The notes: generated by a model from the sequence alone, not told the origin. DNA of 64,000 nucleotides from Prunus persica (GCF_000346465.2 NC_034014.1:30017777-30081776), one strand, 5' to 3'; counted from the stretch's first letter, positions 11,949 through 23,220 are shown. A program made the numbers and translations.

Positions 11949-12256
11949 TCATTGCATGAGAGTTTCTCCCCTATGCAGAAGAGCTATTTGGCTACCACCG
12001 CAAATGCATTTGCCATGGTCACAAACTTTGAGGGCGCCTTGACATTTGATTTTGTGGCCCTCAATGCCAAGAGAACATTCCGCATTTTCAACCTCTGCGA
12101 AAGGAGTGAAGAGTTGGCCTCCAAAGCAAATACATTTGCCATGATCACATACTTTGAGGCCTGTACATTTTATTAGATAGTAGCAATCAATGCCGCGGCT
12201 ACATTTGGCCTCAGGCACAATCCTGCCAGCTGCTTCCACTCTTGCAGGTACTCCTC
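11949..12256 (-). CDS. Cysteine-rich (defensin/NCR-like) two-domain exon
   Basis: On the minus strand, after a TTAG acceptor, the frame encodes two tandem cysteine domains before TGA at 11949. Domain 1 runs C-x5-C-x5-C-x5-C-x4-C-x-C (AKCSRGIDC to CDHGKCIC). Domain 2 runs C-x9-C-x6-C-x4-C-x-C (AECSLGIEG to CDHGKCIC). Both end in the identical CDHGKCIC. Spacing of this type is known from secreted plant defensin-like and nodule-type cysteine-rich peptides. The exon with the signal peptide was not found; the upstream DNA is occupied by MITEs, so the gene may be broken. Function, if any, is inferred only from the cysteine pattern. Confidence 0.45.
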
Positions 12257-12442
12257 CTAACAAAAATAGACAGATGGGTCTTACTGTTTATAAGAGATGT
12301 TATGGGTCAGTTTGTCGGTAGAGAAACCAAAAAAGGAGTTTATCATTACGAGGTCAGATTTGTGTACATAGGATCTCTCTATAAATTATGATATTTTACG
12401 TACAATGAATTAACATTAACATCAATTTGCATTTATAAAAGA

Positions 12443-12625
12443 CAGTCCCCATCTCTTGGACCACAGGAGTCTAAGAGATTTGTGGTCACTCATCGTTGGA
12501 TGTAAATTCAACGGTTCACTTTATCTTGAACTCCTTTTAAGAAACTTTTTTGAACCATTAAATTAATATCCAACGGTGAGTGACCACAATCTCTTGGACT
12601 CCTGTGATCCAAGAGATCAGAATTG
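12443..12625. mobile_element. MITE copy 1, 183 bp, 10-bp target duplication
   Basis: The ends are inverted repeats of about 50 bases: the left end starts CAGTCCCCATCTCTTGG and the right end reads CAATTCTGATCTCTTGG on the other strand. Perfect 10-base duplications TTATAAAAGA lie at 12433-12442 and 12626-12635. The 9-11 bp class of duplication is typical of Mutator-like elements. There is no coding capacity. It has the same length and orientation as the copy at 12917-13099. Confidence 0.9.
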
Positions 12626-12916
12626 TTATAAAAGATACTATTAATACTATTACTGGTCTTGTTGGTCTTACCCAAGTAATTATTTATTGCCGAACAAAAA
12701 AGGATAGATCCCTAGTCCTATTTTAAAATTGTTATATATATATATATATAAAGAAAAAAAAAAAGTCATTATGTAGCACACTTTGGATCGAAGGCCTTAT
12801 TTTAGAAATTACACTATCATTCTGTTTACATTTGGGATATAATATTTGGATTTAGGGTTTAGGGAGTTTAATTTCAGATTAAGGAAGTTTAAATACTATA
12901 TAAGTATATAATTCAT

Positions 12917-13099
12917 CAGTCCTGATCTCTTGGACCACAGGAGTCCAAGAAATTTGTGGTCACTCACCGTTGGATGTAAATTCAACGGTTCACTCACTCT
13001 TGCACTCATTTTAAAAAACTTTTTTCAACCATTGGATTAATATCCAACGGTGGGTGATCACAATCTCTTGGACTCCTGTGATCCAAGAGATCGGGACTG
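12917..13099. mobile_element. MITE copy 2, 183 bp, 10-bp target duplication
   Basis: Same family as 12443-12625. The terminal repeat is CAGTCCTGATCTCTTGG on the left and CAGTCCCGATCTCTTGG on the right. Perfect flanking 10-mers TATAATTCAT lie at 12907-12916 and 13100-13109. The ends match better than in copy 1, so this copy may be younger. It ends about 150 bases before the initiator tRNA gene. Confidence 0.92.
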
Positions 13100-13250
13100 T
13101 ATAATTCATACTTGTTCGTAATTCTGGCCTTTGTTAGGTTGGGCTTATTTCTCTGTCAAGCATAGCTGCTGTGCGCATGGGATTTGGCCCATTATTCTAC
13201 CTCAAACATAAACGGTTAAATTAAATTATATGTAACTTTAATATCAACAG

Positions 13251-13322
13251 ATCAGAGTGGCGCAGCGGAAGCGTGGTGGGCCCATAACCCACAGGTCCCA
13301 GGATCGAAACCTGGCTCTGATA
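13251..13322 (+). tRNA. tRNA-Met initiator (CAT)
   Basis: A 72-base cloverleaf. The acceptor stem ATCAGAG pairs with CTCTGAT (13315-13321), with discriminator A at 13322. The anticodon CAT is at 13283-13285 in loop CCCATAA, closed by three G-C pairs (GGG/CCC), the signature of initiator tRNA. The T-arm carries AGGATCGAAACCT, with A in place of the usual TT of elongators. CCA is not encoded, as in all eukaryotic nuclear tRNAs. Its 3' end is complementary to the primer-binding site of the LTR element at 49264-52662. Confidence 0.96.
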
Positions 13323-13333
13323 AAAAATATATA

Positions 13334-13338
13334 TTTTT
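13334..13338 (+). terminator. RNA polymerase III T-run
   Basis: Five T residues lie 11 bases after the tRNA end, the expected pol III termination signal. Confidence 0.75.
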
Positions 13339-13559
13339 AATATGTTTTTCTTTTCCTGCAACCCTTTCACCCTATCTTTTCGAAGCTAGTGTACTGTATA
13401 AATCGAAGTTTGCTTTTTAGGCTTTTTGCTGTATTGTTTATTGCCTTTAAGTTCATGTAAAGATTCCTCTGCACTCTTGTATATTAATATATATAACGAG
13501 TAGGCCAACTACCCCATAAACTCCTTTCTCAGGTGCTCCTCCCAGCAGTCTCTTTCATT

Positions 13560-13563
<4 letters not shown>

Positions 13564-13592
<29 letters not shown>
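13564..13592 (+). repeat. (CT)n microsatellite in cupin 5' leader
   Basis: About 14 CT units abut the start codon at 13593. Confidence 0.9.
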
Positions 13593-13594
<2 letters not shown>

Positions 13595-14115
13595 GGAAGC
13601 AGCAGCAGCAACAACATCAAATTCTGCAGATTCATTTCCCAATCTAAGAATCATAGTAGAAAGCAATCCCTCTGAGTCGCGCTTATCTGAGTTGGGCATT
13701 AACTCATGGCCCAAGTAATTAGTCTTTTATAATTTGTCTAGATAGTTATATTCAAGTCATGAAGTTTATTGAATTTCATAAAATTCATTAGATATGATAT
13801 GATTTCAGATCATATATATTTTTTGATTTTTTTATTGTAATTATTATTTATAGATGGGGGTGTCCACCGGGGAAGTACACGCTCAAGTTTGACGCAGCAG
13901 AGACATGTTATCTGGTAAAAGGCAAAGTGAAGGTATATCCTAAGAAAGCAGCAGCCTCCTCCTCCTCATCTTCATCTCATCATCATCATCATCAGGACGT
14001 TGTTGAGTTTGTAGAGTTTGGTGCAGGGGACCTTGTCACCATCCCCAAAGGCCTTAGTTGCACTTGGGACGTCTCCGTTGCCGTTGATAAGCACTACAAA
14101 TTCGACTCTTCATGA
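13593..14115 (+). CDS. Small RmlC-like cupin (DUF861/EutQ-type)
   Basis: Two exons, 13593-13714 and 13854-14115, GT-AG, giving 127 residues. The core WGCPPGKYTLKFDAAETCYL, then VKGKVKVYP and a later GAGDLVTIPKG, is the single-domain plant cupin of the DUF861/Cupin_3 family, a compact beta-barrel of unknown substrate. There is no transit or signal peptide, so it is probably cytosolic. A run of Ser followed by His (about residues 83-97, encoded near 13951-13995) is inserted between two strands. It looks like codon-repeat growth and should be a surface loop. A (CT)n run sits directly before the ATG in the leader. Confidence 0.85.
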
Positions 14116-15261
14116 TCAACGGCCATGATCTTACTAATAAGCTAAGCTAGTGATCATTTGAGCAGAGCAGCCTTCTTTTTAGCTTCTGGTTTATATATGT
14201 ATATATATATATATATATATGTAGATGTAGTAGCAGCTGCCATGTCATGCCAGTTCTAAACTTGAAATATTCAGTATGTATGTGTGTCTACTTTTATGAA
14301 TTAAATTAATGTAAAGTGATGTTAATCTTCTTGCTTGATTGCTTGCTGTATAATTATATATCATATATGCAGTTGAGAGAGAGGTGCAGCTGCCATGCCT
14401 TTTTTGTTCTTTTGACTGGTCAGCTGCTTATTTTAACATGCATGATGCATGGCATGCAGCTAGAAAAAGGCCTCCTTTTTTGTAGCTTTGTGCACGTGAA
14501 ATAAGCTTAAAGGTTTATAAATCTCGAGCTTTTTCACATACATTTTCCATACAGCAATATAAGAAAAGGCAAAACTGTTTTCTTTCACTTGTTCGTTCTC
14601 ACCCAAAATGCACACAATTTTCCCACAATTCCAGGGCAATAATAATGTCAGTCTATGAGTCAGTCGTCAACGGACCAAGCTGATCCACCGCCATCAAACT
14701 TTGTGGTCCGCATCTCTATCCGTTGGTCACGGCCAGGCCCAAGGCCTCATTACTAAGAAAAAAAAGTGGGCTTAAGTGCTGAAAGTTGGGCTAAGAACTT
14801 ATTGGTGGGCCCAGCATGAGGCCAACTGGCCGGTGGGTTACATGTGTTTTATTTTAATTTTATATAAACGATATTGGAGAGGTGGTGGGAAATTGAACAT
14901 AGGAAGTTGGGTGCAAATTGAGCTACAATTCAAAGAAAAACAAAGATGTGAGTTGGGAGTTTGACATCATAAAACAAAGGGTTTGTGATTTTCCAAGTAA
15001 TAATCTCGAAAAGAGTTATAAGCATGCTATGTTGATAAATAAAAAATTAGGAAATAAAATTGACGAGTTTGAGAGGCAAAGCTATTAATTTATAAGTCAA
15101 ATGCGACTAAAATACAGAAAGAAAGAAAGTAAAAAATTAAAAAGAGAAAAAGGGGAAAAGAGAAGCAAAGCAAGCGTTCGTCCGTCCCGCCGCTAAGCAA
15201 GTAGAGAAGTGGTGAGTGTGTACAAAGGCTAAGCTGCCGCAGCGCTGCTGTTGAGTTGAGA
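14116..15261. other. Intergenic between cupin and CSL4
   Basis: Contains a (TA)n run near 14199-14220 and AT-rich sequence. No gene was seen. The right end should hold the CSL4 promoter and leader. Confidence 0.45.
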
Positions 15262-17024
15262 ATGGGAGAAGATAGTGAGTGGGTGACCCCAGGGGAAGTG
15301 CTTGGGAAAGCCTCCAAGTTTAAAGCAGGCAGAGGTGCCTACGTGTCGCCTGACAATCTCACCGTTTATGCTTCCCTCACTGGACTCCGCCGCATCCTAT
15401 CCCCCCGTCCCGACTCACCCGACCAGGTACTTATCAGCTTTCCTTCTGTTTCTCTACCCACAAACCTACAAAGATTGAGAAAATTAGTTTAACAGTTGGA
15501 AGTTTGAATTTTTGGTTTATTCTGGCCTGAAAATCTCAACTTTTTAATATTGGAATTGGATGTTCTCCGATTACAGTAGATGTAAAATTCAGACATGAAC
15601 AATCCTAAACTTACTTATGACTTCTCCATTTAAGAACTGTCCCTACCCTTTTGAATTACATGGCTCTTAAATTCTGAATGTGTGAATTTAATGATGTGGT
15701 GGTCTTGGCATTTCCATTGATGACATTGAGTTTTATGATTTGTAGAGACCCACTGTGGAAGTAACTGGTCACAAGGCCCATGGTGCCATTCCAGAGCCTG
15801 GATCAATTGTCATTGCTAGAGTAAGGGATCATCAACAACAGCATGATTACATAGCCTTCCTGCTTCAATTAGGAGGCAGATTGTTGGACTGATTCATATA
15901 TATAAACCTTGCCCTGTATTTTTCTGATTATGGTAGGTTACCAAAGTTATGGCAAGAATGGCTTCTGCTGATATTATGTGTCTTGGCACTAAGTCTGTCC
16001 GTGAAAAATTTACCGGTATAATCAGGTACGTAACATTCCTTTTCAACAGTGACCACAAAGGTGTGGCATTTATCTTGTAGTATTCAGTTTGTAGCTTGTC
16101 TGGTGAAGTTGGTTGTGGTTGTAGTTCTGTTTTAAAATTGTTATTTTGTTGACTTTACAAGTATACGTTAAAGCTCAGAGCTCGTTCTATTAACAGGCTT
16201 CAAGATGTTCGAGCAACCGAGATCGACAAAGTGGATATGCACATGTCTTTTCACCCTGGTGACATTGTCAGAGCTGTTGTGGTATCCTTTATGTGTGGAA
16301 TGTCTCGGTTATTGTTTGGTGAAAGAGATTGTAATATTCAACCTGATGATCCCACTACTGTGCAGCTTTTATTTAAAGATAATTTGAGACCAAACTAAAT
16401 AGTACATAAAGGCTTGGTGTTTCTTAGATGCTAATAAGTTATTTTACAACCTTTTCCTCCCGATGCAAATCTGGTTAGGTGTTAGTCCATTGAAGAAATC
16501 CTATTCTTTGAAGTGGCATGCCCATTCCTAATTTCTTATTACTGCCATCAATAAACGTTTTCTTTGTGAGGATTAATATTGTTTGAATATAAGTTTTTTC
16601 TTCTCTGCTTTGCTTCATTCTGCTATATGCTCATTCCAAAATATCTATATTTCTTTTGGGTGAAATTCATGATATCAATTATCATATTCAACAGTTTCCT
16701 TGATTCTTTTGATAAGCTGTCCCTTGGAGACGCTAGGGCTTATTATCTGTCAACTGCAAAGAACGAATTAGGTGTTATTTCTGCCCAGAGTGCAGCAGGT
16801 ATATGAACTTTTGTTAGTATACAGCCTTTTGTTTTTTATCCTCATCTAATGTGTGCATGGGCGTCTAGCTAGTAACCCTATCAAATCTAAATGATGTTAG
16901 CTCATATGTCGTTTTCTAATTGTTCATTGTAGGTGCAACAATGGTGCCAATAAGCTGGACAGAGATGCAATGCCCTCTTACAGGGCAAATTGAGCACAGA
17001 AAGGTTGCTAAGGTCGGAGGATGA
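15262..17024 (+). CDS. CSL4: Exosome complex component CSL4
   Basis: Six exons: 15262-15426, 15746-15820, 15937-16025, 16197-16281, 16717-16798 and 16933-17024, all GT-AG, giving 195 residues. CSL4 is a cap subunit of the RNA exosome that helps feed RNA to the 3'-5' degrading core in nucleus and cytoplasm. The N-terminal block (VTPGEVLGKASKFKAGRG, residues about 8-25) is the Rrp4/CSL4 N-terminal domain. Residues about 65-150 (PGSIVIARVTKVMARMASAD to ELGVISAQSAAG) are the S1 RNA-binding fold. The C-terminal stretch MQCPLTGQIEHRKVAKV is typical of the eukaryotic protein. Length equals the usual plant size. It converges on the receptor kinase at 17478, with about 450 bases between stop codons. 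Confidence 0.93.
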
Positions 17025-17477
17025 ATGGATAAACTCAACATTAATGTTTCTTCTTGTTCTTTCTTCCCGCTTTTTTCTTTTTCCTAAAGAGAGTCGGTAG
17101 CCTTGAAATTTCTTATAGATAAAGTGTACTCAGGGATTTTGGTTGTTAAAGTCAGAGATTATGGTAGTTTGATATACGATTTGGTGTCAAGGGGTATTGA
17201 TTAAAGTCAGAAATAGGTACCACAGTTGGAATGTGCATTCGACTTCTCTCTCATCCAGTATCACGATTCATGCATTTGAGTTTAGAGTTCATGAACAGAA
17301 TTGAGATTAACTGAAGTTTTTATTTTCCAAGTAAAATAAAAATGCTTCTGATCAACGAAATTATAAATGCTCAACAGATGTGGGTTACAGTGGGCAGATA
17401 GTATATCTATTCAGAGCATCTCTGGTTATTCCAAGGTTGTGTGAAATTACAAGACTAAATATTGCACTGTATTCCAA
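17025..17477. other. Convergent 3' intergenic spacer
   Basis: Holds the 3' untranslated regions of CSL4 (plus) and the receptor kinase (minus). No other feature was seen. Confidence 0.5.
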
Positions 17478-20303
17478 TTATACAATGGAGGACGTTTCTG
17501 TAGCACTATGTGACATGGTAGACACCTCTGCAACATCTGTATCATCAGGTGCATCCTCCATTGGCATCTCTTGTGGACAGAAGAAAGGTTTCGGAGGCAT
17601 TTGCAAGAGTTCAACGTCACCTTCAAGCATCTCTACAACTTTGCTCATAGAAGGGCGATCGATGGGCATCAACTGTATGCAGCACAATGCAACCATGACC
17701 ATCTTCTTGGCTATTTTCTTATCATACTCAGAGCCATCCTCAATTTCAACGCTCAATCCCTTTTCCAGTTGATCATAAATCCAGGAAGGGAAATATATCT
17801 GGCTTGAATGTTCTGCCTGTGCATTCAAGTTCTTTCGCCGTCCTGCCATTTCCAATAACAACATTCCAAAGCTATAAACATCAGCTTTGTACGAAACACC
17901 TCCAATGGATCTGTAGAACATCTCTGGAGCTATATATCCCATTGTGCCTCTTACAGCAGTAAGAGAAATAGTATTATTATCTCTAGGGTAAAATCTTGCA
18001 AGCCCAAAGTCTGAAATCTTTGAAGTAAAGTTTTCATCAAGAAGAATGTTGTGGGGTTTAATATCAAAATGTAGAATTTGCATATCACATCCCTGGTGCA
18101 GATATTCAATTGCACGAGCCACCCCGAGAGCTATCTCATGCATGCTGTCCCAACCAAGAAGAAGATTTTTTCCTCTCTCAGGAAATATATAGTTGTCTAG
18201 GGATCCATTAGGCATGAAGTCATAAATAAGAGCTCTTTTTGACCCTTGGGAACAAAATCCAATCAGCTGCACCACATTGAAATGATGAATTCTTCCTATT
18301 GTGGCAACTTCATTGATGAAATCTTGCCCTTTACCTTTGGAGCCACTCAACATCTTTACTGCAACAAGATGACCATTTGACAGCTCTCCTTTGAAAACAG
18401 AGCCAAAGCCTCCCTGGCCCAGTTTATCTTTAAAATCTTTTGTCATCTTCTTAATATCTGAATATGAATACCTTATTGGCATAAGATTCTTGTATGCATC
18501 CAAGAACTCTTCAACTGCATCATCCTTTATGAACTTTTTACAATAGCCTCCCTGTCTCAGTTTACATTTGAAATCAAATACCATCTTCTTAACATCTTCA
18601 ACTGCATCATTTAGCAACTTTTTCCAATAGCCTTTCTCACTGAGTTTAATTTTTAACTCGATGGTCATTTTCTTAATATCTGAATACGAGTACCTTCTTC
18701 TTCTGAGATTCTTGCAAGCATCAAAGAATTTTTGAACAGCATCCCTTAATAACTTTTTCCAATAGCCTTTCTGACTTTGTTTATTTTTGAACTCAGTTGT
18801 CATTTTCTTAATATCTGAATACTTTCTTCTCATAAGAATTTTGCAAGCATGCAAGAATTCTTCAACTGCAGCATGCTTGGGGAACTTTTTCCAATACAGT
18901 TTGTAGCTACAGAAACCCAACAAAACAAAAATGCCGAGTGTCATTCGTGCCATCAGAAACATTCCTGCCATAAGAATACAAGCAGGTATTAGAAGTTCAT
19001 CCTGCCATAGGAACTTCGGTTTTCAAAATCCATTTATGCATATTGCTGGTTTCAGAAACATTTTAAGCTTTTGACTCAGCTACTTCAAAGGTGGCTCAAA
19101 GAAGCATATCTTTATTCATTCCGTCTTTTCCATGACCAGGCAGTTTTAATGGAAATTGGATACAGAGAGTATGTAATGGAGATATGAAAGTTGAAGCACA
19201 TAGAAAATGATGAATGTTGGCATACTCTTGCTTGTTCATTGATAAATATGTGTGTGAGATCTGCAATAGCAGGGGAATGTTTCACCTTTTAAAAAAACAT
19301 ATATTCTTGAAAAGGACTTACCAAAGTTCTTGGCGGCCACTATGAAACCTGAGTGAAAAACAGAATCAATGGAGGAATGATTTAGGTTCAAGAAAAGGAA
19401 ATTAACTCAGAAGTTTCAGTGACATATAACACTAGCTAGTAGAAAAAGAGGTGTGAGTCAAACTTACCACGCTTAATGTTTTCACTGAAACCTGCAGAGT
19501 TCATCAGTATCAATGAGAGATTGAAGAAGAAAAAGAATCTGCGTTCTAAATCATAAAATTAACTTGAAGAATGTCCAGTCACACAAAACATACTCACAAT
19601 AAAGGGATTGGTATTGGGTGTAGCAGAAGTTGTTGGGGAGAATTTGTACCCATGAAAGCTCTAAACCAGTTTTCAATTGATCACGGATGAAAGAAAATGA
19701 AAGGGCGTCCCCAGTTCTTCCTAACTTGGTTGGAATGACCTTGGTCAGACTACAAGAAGATTTAAGATTGTCCACGCCATCTCCCAGCATAATATAAGAA
19801 TATGAAGTTGTAGATGATGAGTTGGTAGTACTGCTATTGCAGTTGATTTGTACATAGTCCGGGGACTCAACTGGCAACAAGCAATCGAAGAAGGATACAT
19901 AAAACATGTCTGATGCACTATACAATGATGCACTATAGTCATATTCGCTGAAGTTACGAGTTGTTAAACTGTAGAGTGGCCTAAAGGGGCAAGAGGCATC
20001 GTTGAGCAGACCAGGATCCATAACTCGGATTGTAAACTTGTCGTAGTCGATTTCCATGACATAATACTTACCATTGTAGAGATTCAAAGTGGTCCGGTTT
20101 TGCTGGCATGATAACTCAGCTGGATGGTTGAGGCAATTAAGATCAGAAGCAGTTTTCAAGCGAAAAGGATATCGAATGTCACGTAGATCCCCACAAGAGA
20201 CAGGAGGACAGTGTTTTTCTCCATTGGCAATGTCATGATGACAAATTACAAAGCAAATAGCTATAGCACAGCTTGTAAACCAGATACTTTTTGCTGGCAT
20301 CAT
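17478..20303 (-). CDS. LRK10L-type receptor-like kinase with repeated juxtamembrane segment
   Basis: Four exons, 20303-19598, 19491-19468 (24 nt), 19348-19322 (27 nt) and 18964-17478, in frame, 747 residues. After a signal peptide (residues 1-28) lies a cysteine-rich GUB_WAK-type ectodomain ([16 protein letters not shown] near 33-48) with several N-glycosylation sites. A membrane segment covers about 253-272. The kinase has VAVK Lys456, Glu471, HFDIKPHN with Asp553, and DFG Asp571. Phe replaces Arg before the catalytic Asp, so it is a non-RD kinase, as usual in this family. Members such as wheat Lr10-type proteins act in defence or stress signalling at the plasma membrane. Oddity: residues 277-438 hold about four tandem copies of the juxtamembrane-to-glycine-loop segment, ending QKGY, EKGY, QGGY and QGGF; only the last leads into a kinase. 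The two tiny exons bridge ectodomain and membrane. Confidence 0.88.
18408..18893 (-). repeat. Four in-frame tandem repeats within the receptor kinase exon
   Basis: Units on the minus strand: 18893-18762 (44 codons), 18761-18627 (45), 18626-18543 (28, internally shortened) and 18542-18408 (45). Shared marks are [31 protein letters not shown] and GGY/F. The period is about 135 bases and no stop or frameshift is present. Confidence 0.88.
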
Positions 20304-20781
20304 TAAGAGCTTGTTTTTTAGATAATAGGAAAACTGAGGGAGACAGAGAGAAATTTATGGGTGCAAGTTTTAGGTTGGATTCTTCATACTCTTCTGAGCT
20401 ACCAATCTATATGCTGCTGATTTATGCACTTTGTTTGTTGTTTTTACACAGGAAAGTACCGAGTACAAGGCAGGAGGAACAGGATCCACATGACCATTGG
20501 ATGAAGGAAGATATTTAGATGCTTCCCACTTGCCGAGAAAGTTACACTATAATAGAACAAAGAGTCAAACATCATCAATGACCAATGACTATGATGTGCT
20601 GAGTTGATCCACCAAGTCAGTCAAGTGGTAAGACCCAACTAACTTTCGTTTCGTGGACATGGCTGTGCGTACATATATCTCTATGCAATGCAGCCTCCCA
20701 AGTCCAGAAGTGCATCAATTCGTTCATTGGCCTTAAGTTAACTAACGACTGTCTCCCTAACCATCAGTAAAATAAATCAAG
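20304..20781. promoter_or_regulatory. Divergent promoter region between two receptor kinases
   Basis: 478 bases separate the start codons of the two head-to-head LRK10L genes. The segment must hold both leaders and promoters; no single strong TATA box stands out. Shared regulation is inference from the geometry. Confidence 0.5.
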
Positions 20782-22963
20782 ATGGACGTCCTGATGCTGC
20801 TACTGCTGCCTCTGTTTTTCTTGCTTATGATGATGACCATGAGAGATTTAGCAGCAGCAGCAGCAGATGACCATGGCATGGAGGACTGTCCAATTTCAAA
20901 GTGCAGTGGCGGAGGCCATGCTGATGATGGCCCAGTTATCCAGTTTCCATTCCGCCTAAAACACCATCCCCTTCACTGTGGCCATCCAGAGTTTGAGGTT
21001 TTTTGTGTCAACAACATGACAATGATTCAGCTCTCACCATCATCAGGACTGTTTCCCATCCGAAACATCGACTACAGCACCCGAAGTTTCGATGTCTACG
21101 ATGATGATGATGCAGATGGTTGCCTTCTGAGACGCCTTCTTAATTTTACAATCTCCACCAGCTCCCTCTTTCAACCAGCAGCTTCTCAATTACTTAGAGA
21201 CCGCTTTAGCAAGTATCCCTTTCAGAAGACGCGGCCGATGTACAATTGCGCTTATTATGTTCTCCTTTCCGAAGATAGTCCCTATTTGGAGAGCGATATG
21301 ATATCTAGTTATGCTCCCCATTTCACGGAATTTATCTTGTTAAATTGTTCCACTGCAAAAAACTTTAGCGCACAAGAGTTCGGGTTCAAAGCCATCACAT
21401 GTCTTAGTGCCCCAGGGCATCAAGTTCTGGCAGTTCCATCCTATACTTCTGTCATTGACTTGCCAGTGCCAACGTGCAGTACTTTGAGTTCGAGGAAACT
21501 CCTTCTTCCACTAGAAAACCAGTACCCCTGTGAACCGGACAATGTTTTATTGCTGAAATGGGAATCAATGGAATATTTCCCACGATGTCAAAACTGTACA
21601 GAAGAAGGAGGAAGGTGCGAATTCAATGACACCACCAATCAAATAGAGTGTTATCCTCACCCCATCTTTCCACATCCCCAACAATATCCCCAAGGTTCGT
21701 ACTCGTCTACTACCTGCAGCCCAATTATTTAACATGACTTACTTAGTCTTCACAAAATCGCAAAACAAAATAATTTTTCTGAAATTTTAACAATTTGTTT
21801 TGACTTTACACCTTGCAGTTTCAGGTCATGTATCGACTAGGCATATAATCATAGGAGTGAGTTTGGCTTGCTGTTTTGTGCTCATATCGGTAATGGCGGT
21901 AGCAATTTTCTTCTATGTAAAACAACAAAGAAATAGCATAGAGGAAAAGGAGAATCAAATAAAGGTTGAAAAGTTTCTAAATGATCACAAATCTCATGTA
22001 CCAACAAGATACTCTCATGCTGATATAAAGAAGATTACAAATGGATTTAAGAAGAAGTTAGGGGAAGGCGGTTTTGGAAGCGTTTTCAGGGGAAAGCTTC
22101 CCAATGGAGTTCCAGTTGCTGTAAAAGTCCTCGGTGATTCTAAGGGAAATGGGGAAGATTTCGTTAACGAAGTGGGAACCATTGGCAGAATTCACCATGT
22201 TAACGTGGTTCGTCTACTCGGGTTTTCTGCTGAAGCAGGCAAGCGTGCAGTTATTTATGAGCTCATGCCAAACAGGTCCCTGGAGAAGTTCATCTCGTCT
22301 AAAGATCAATCTAATAATGCTTTGTTCGATTGGGAGAAACTTGACAACATTGTCAATGGTATAGCAAAGGGAATTGAGTATCTTCACCAAGGGTGTGAAC
22401 AGAGGATCCTCCACTTCGACATCAAGCCTCATAACATCTTGCTAGACCATGACTTCAATCCAAAGATCTCTGATTTTGGTGTGGCTAAACTGTGTTCCAA
22501 GGAAGACAGCATTATATCTATGACTGCCGCTAGAGGCACAGTAGGCTACATTGCACCAGAAGTGTTCAATGGGAACTTTGGAAGCGTGTCCCACAAGTCA
22601 GATGTGTATAGTTTTGGGATGCTAGTGCTTGAAATTGTTGGAGCTAGGAAGGAAGCTGCTCTTACATCTGGCATCACAAATGAGGCCTACTTTCCCGAAT
22701 TGATTTATAAATGTCTCATTCAAGGAGAAGCACTGGGTTTGGAGCTAATAAACACGGATGAGGATGCTGAGATTGCTAAGAAGCTGGTGATTGTTGCACT
22801 TTGGTGCATCCAGTGGTACCCGGTGAATCGGCCTTCCATGAAAGCAGTTGTTAGAATGCTAGAAGGAGCCTCTGAAAACCTGATCATGCCGCCGAATCCG
22901 TTCGCATCCGCAACAAGTACTCAGAGTCAGACAGAGCAACCAAAAACAACAGAGTCAAGTTAA
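20782..22963 (+). CDS. LRK10L-type receptor-like kinase
   Basis: Two exons, 20782-21694 and 21819-22963, GT-AG, giving 685 residues. It has a signal peptide (residues 1-26) and a GUB_WAK-type ectodomain with paired cysteines. The region before the membrane carries CQNC and GGRCEF, the WAK-associated C-terminal pattern. A membrane segment spans about 314-336. A normal single juxtamembrane block (FLNDHKSHVPTRYSHADIKK) leads into the kinase: glycine loop GEGGFGSV, Lys407, HFDIKPHN with Asp505, DFG Asp523 and the activation-segment end GTVGYIAPE. It is non-RD, as in its neighbour. The two genes are arranged head to head and share family and domain order, but the ectodomains are diverged, so the duplication is not recent. 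Ligand unknown. Confidence 0.92.
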
Positions 22964-23220
22964 TTAGCCACGCGCATAGAGCAAGTGATGATGTTTTGAG
23001 TAAAGTAATAATAAAGAATGATATGCTGATCAATGCTAATATCCAAATCAGCCACTAAAATTAGTATTGTAGTTTGTAATAAAGTTACTGGTTGGCTGCA
23101 GCTTAGCTTGTTTCAGTTTTAAAAATGCAAGTCTTAGCATTCTTTCTGACAAGTCAATACAGAAATTGCGCCACATTTTCTGCAGACTTTGCATACTTTT
23201 CATACCGGCATTGAATTCAC

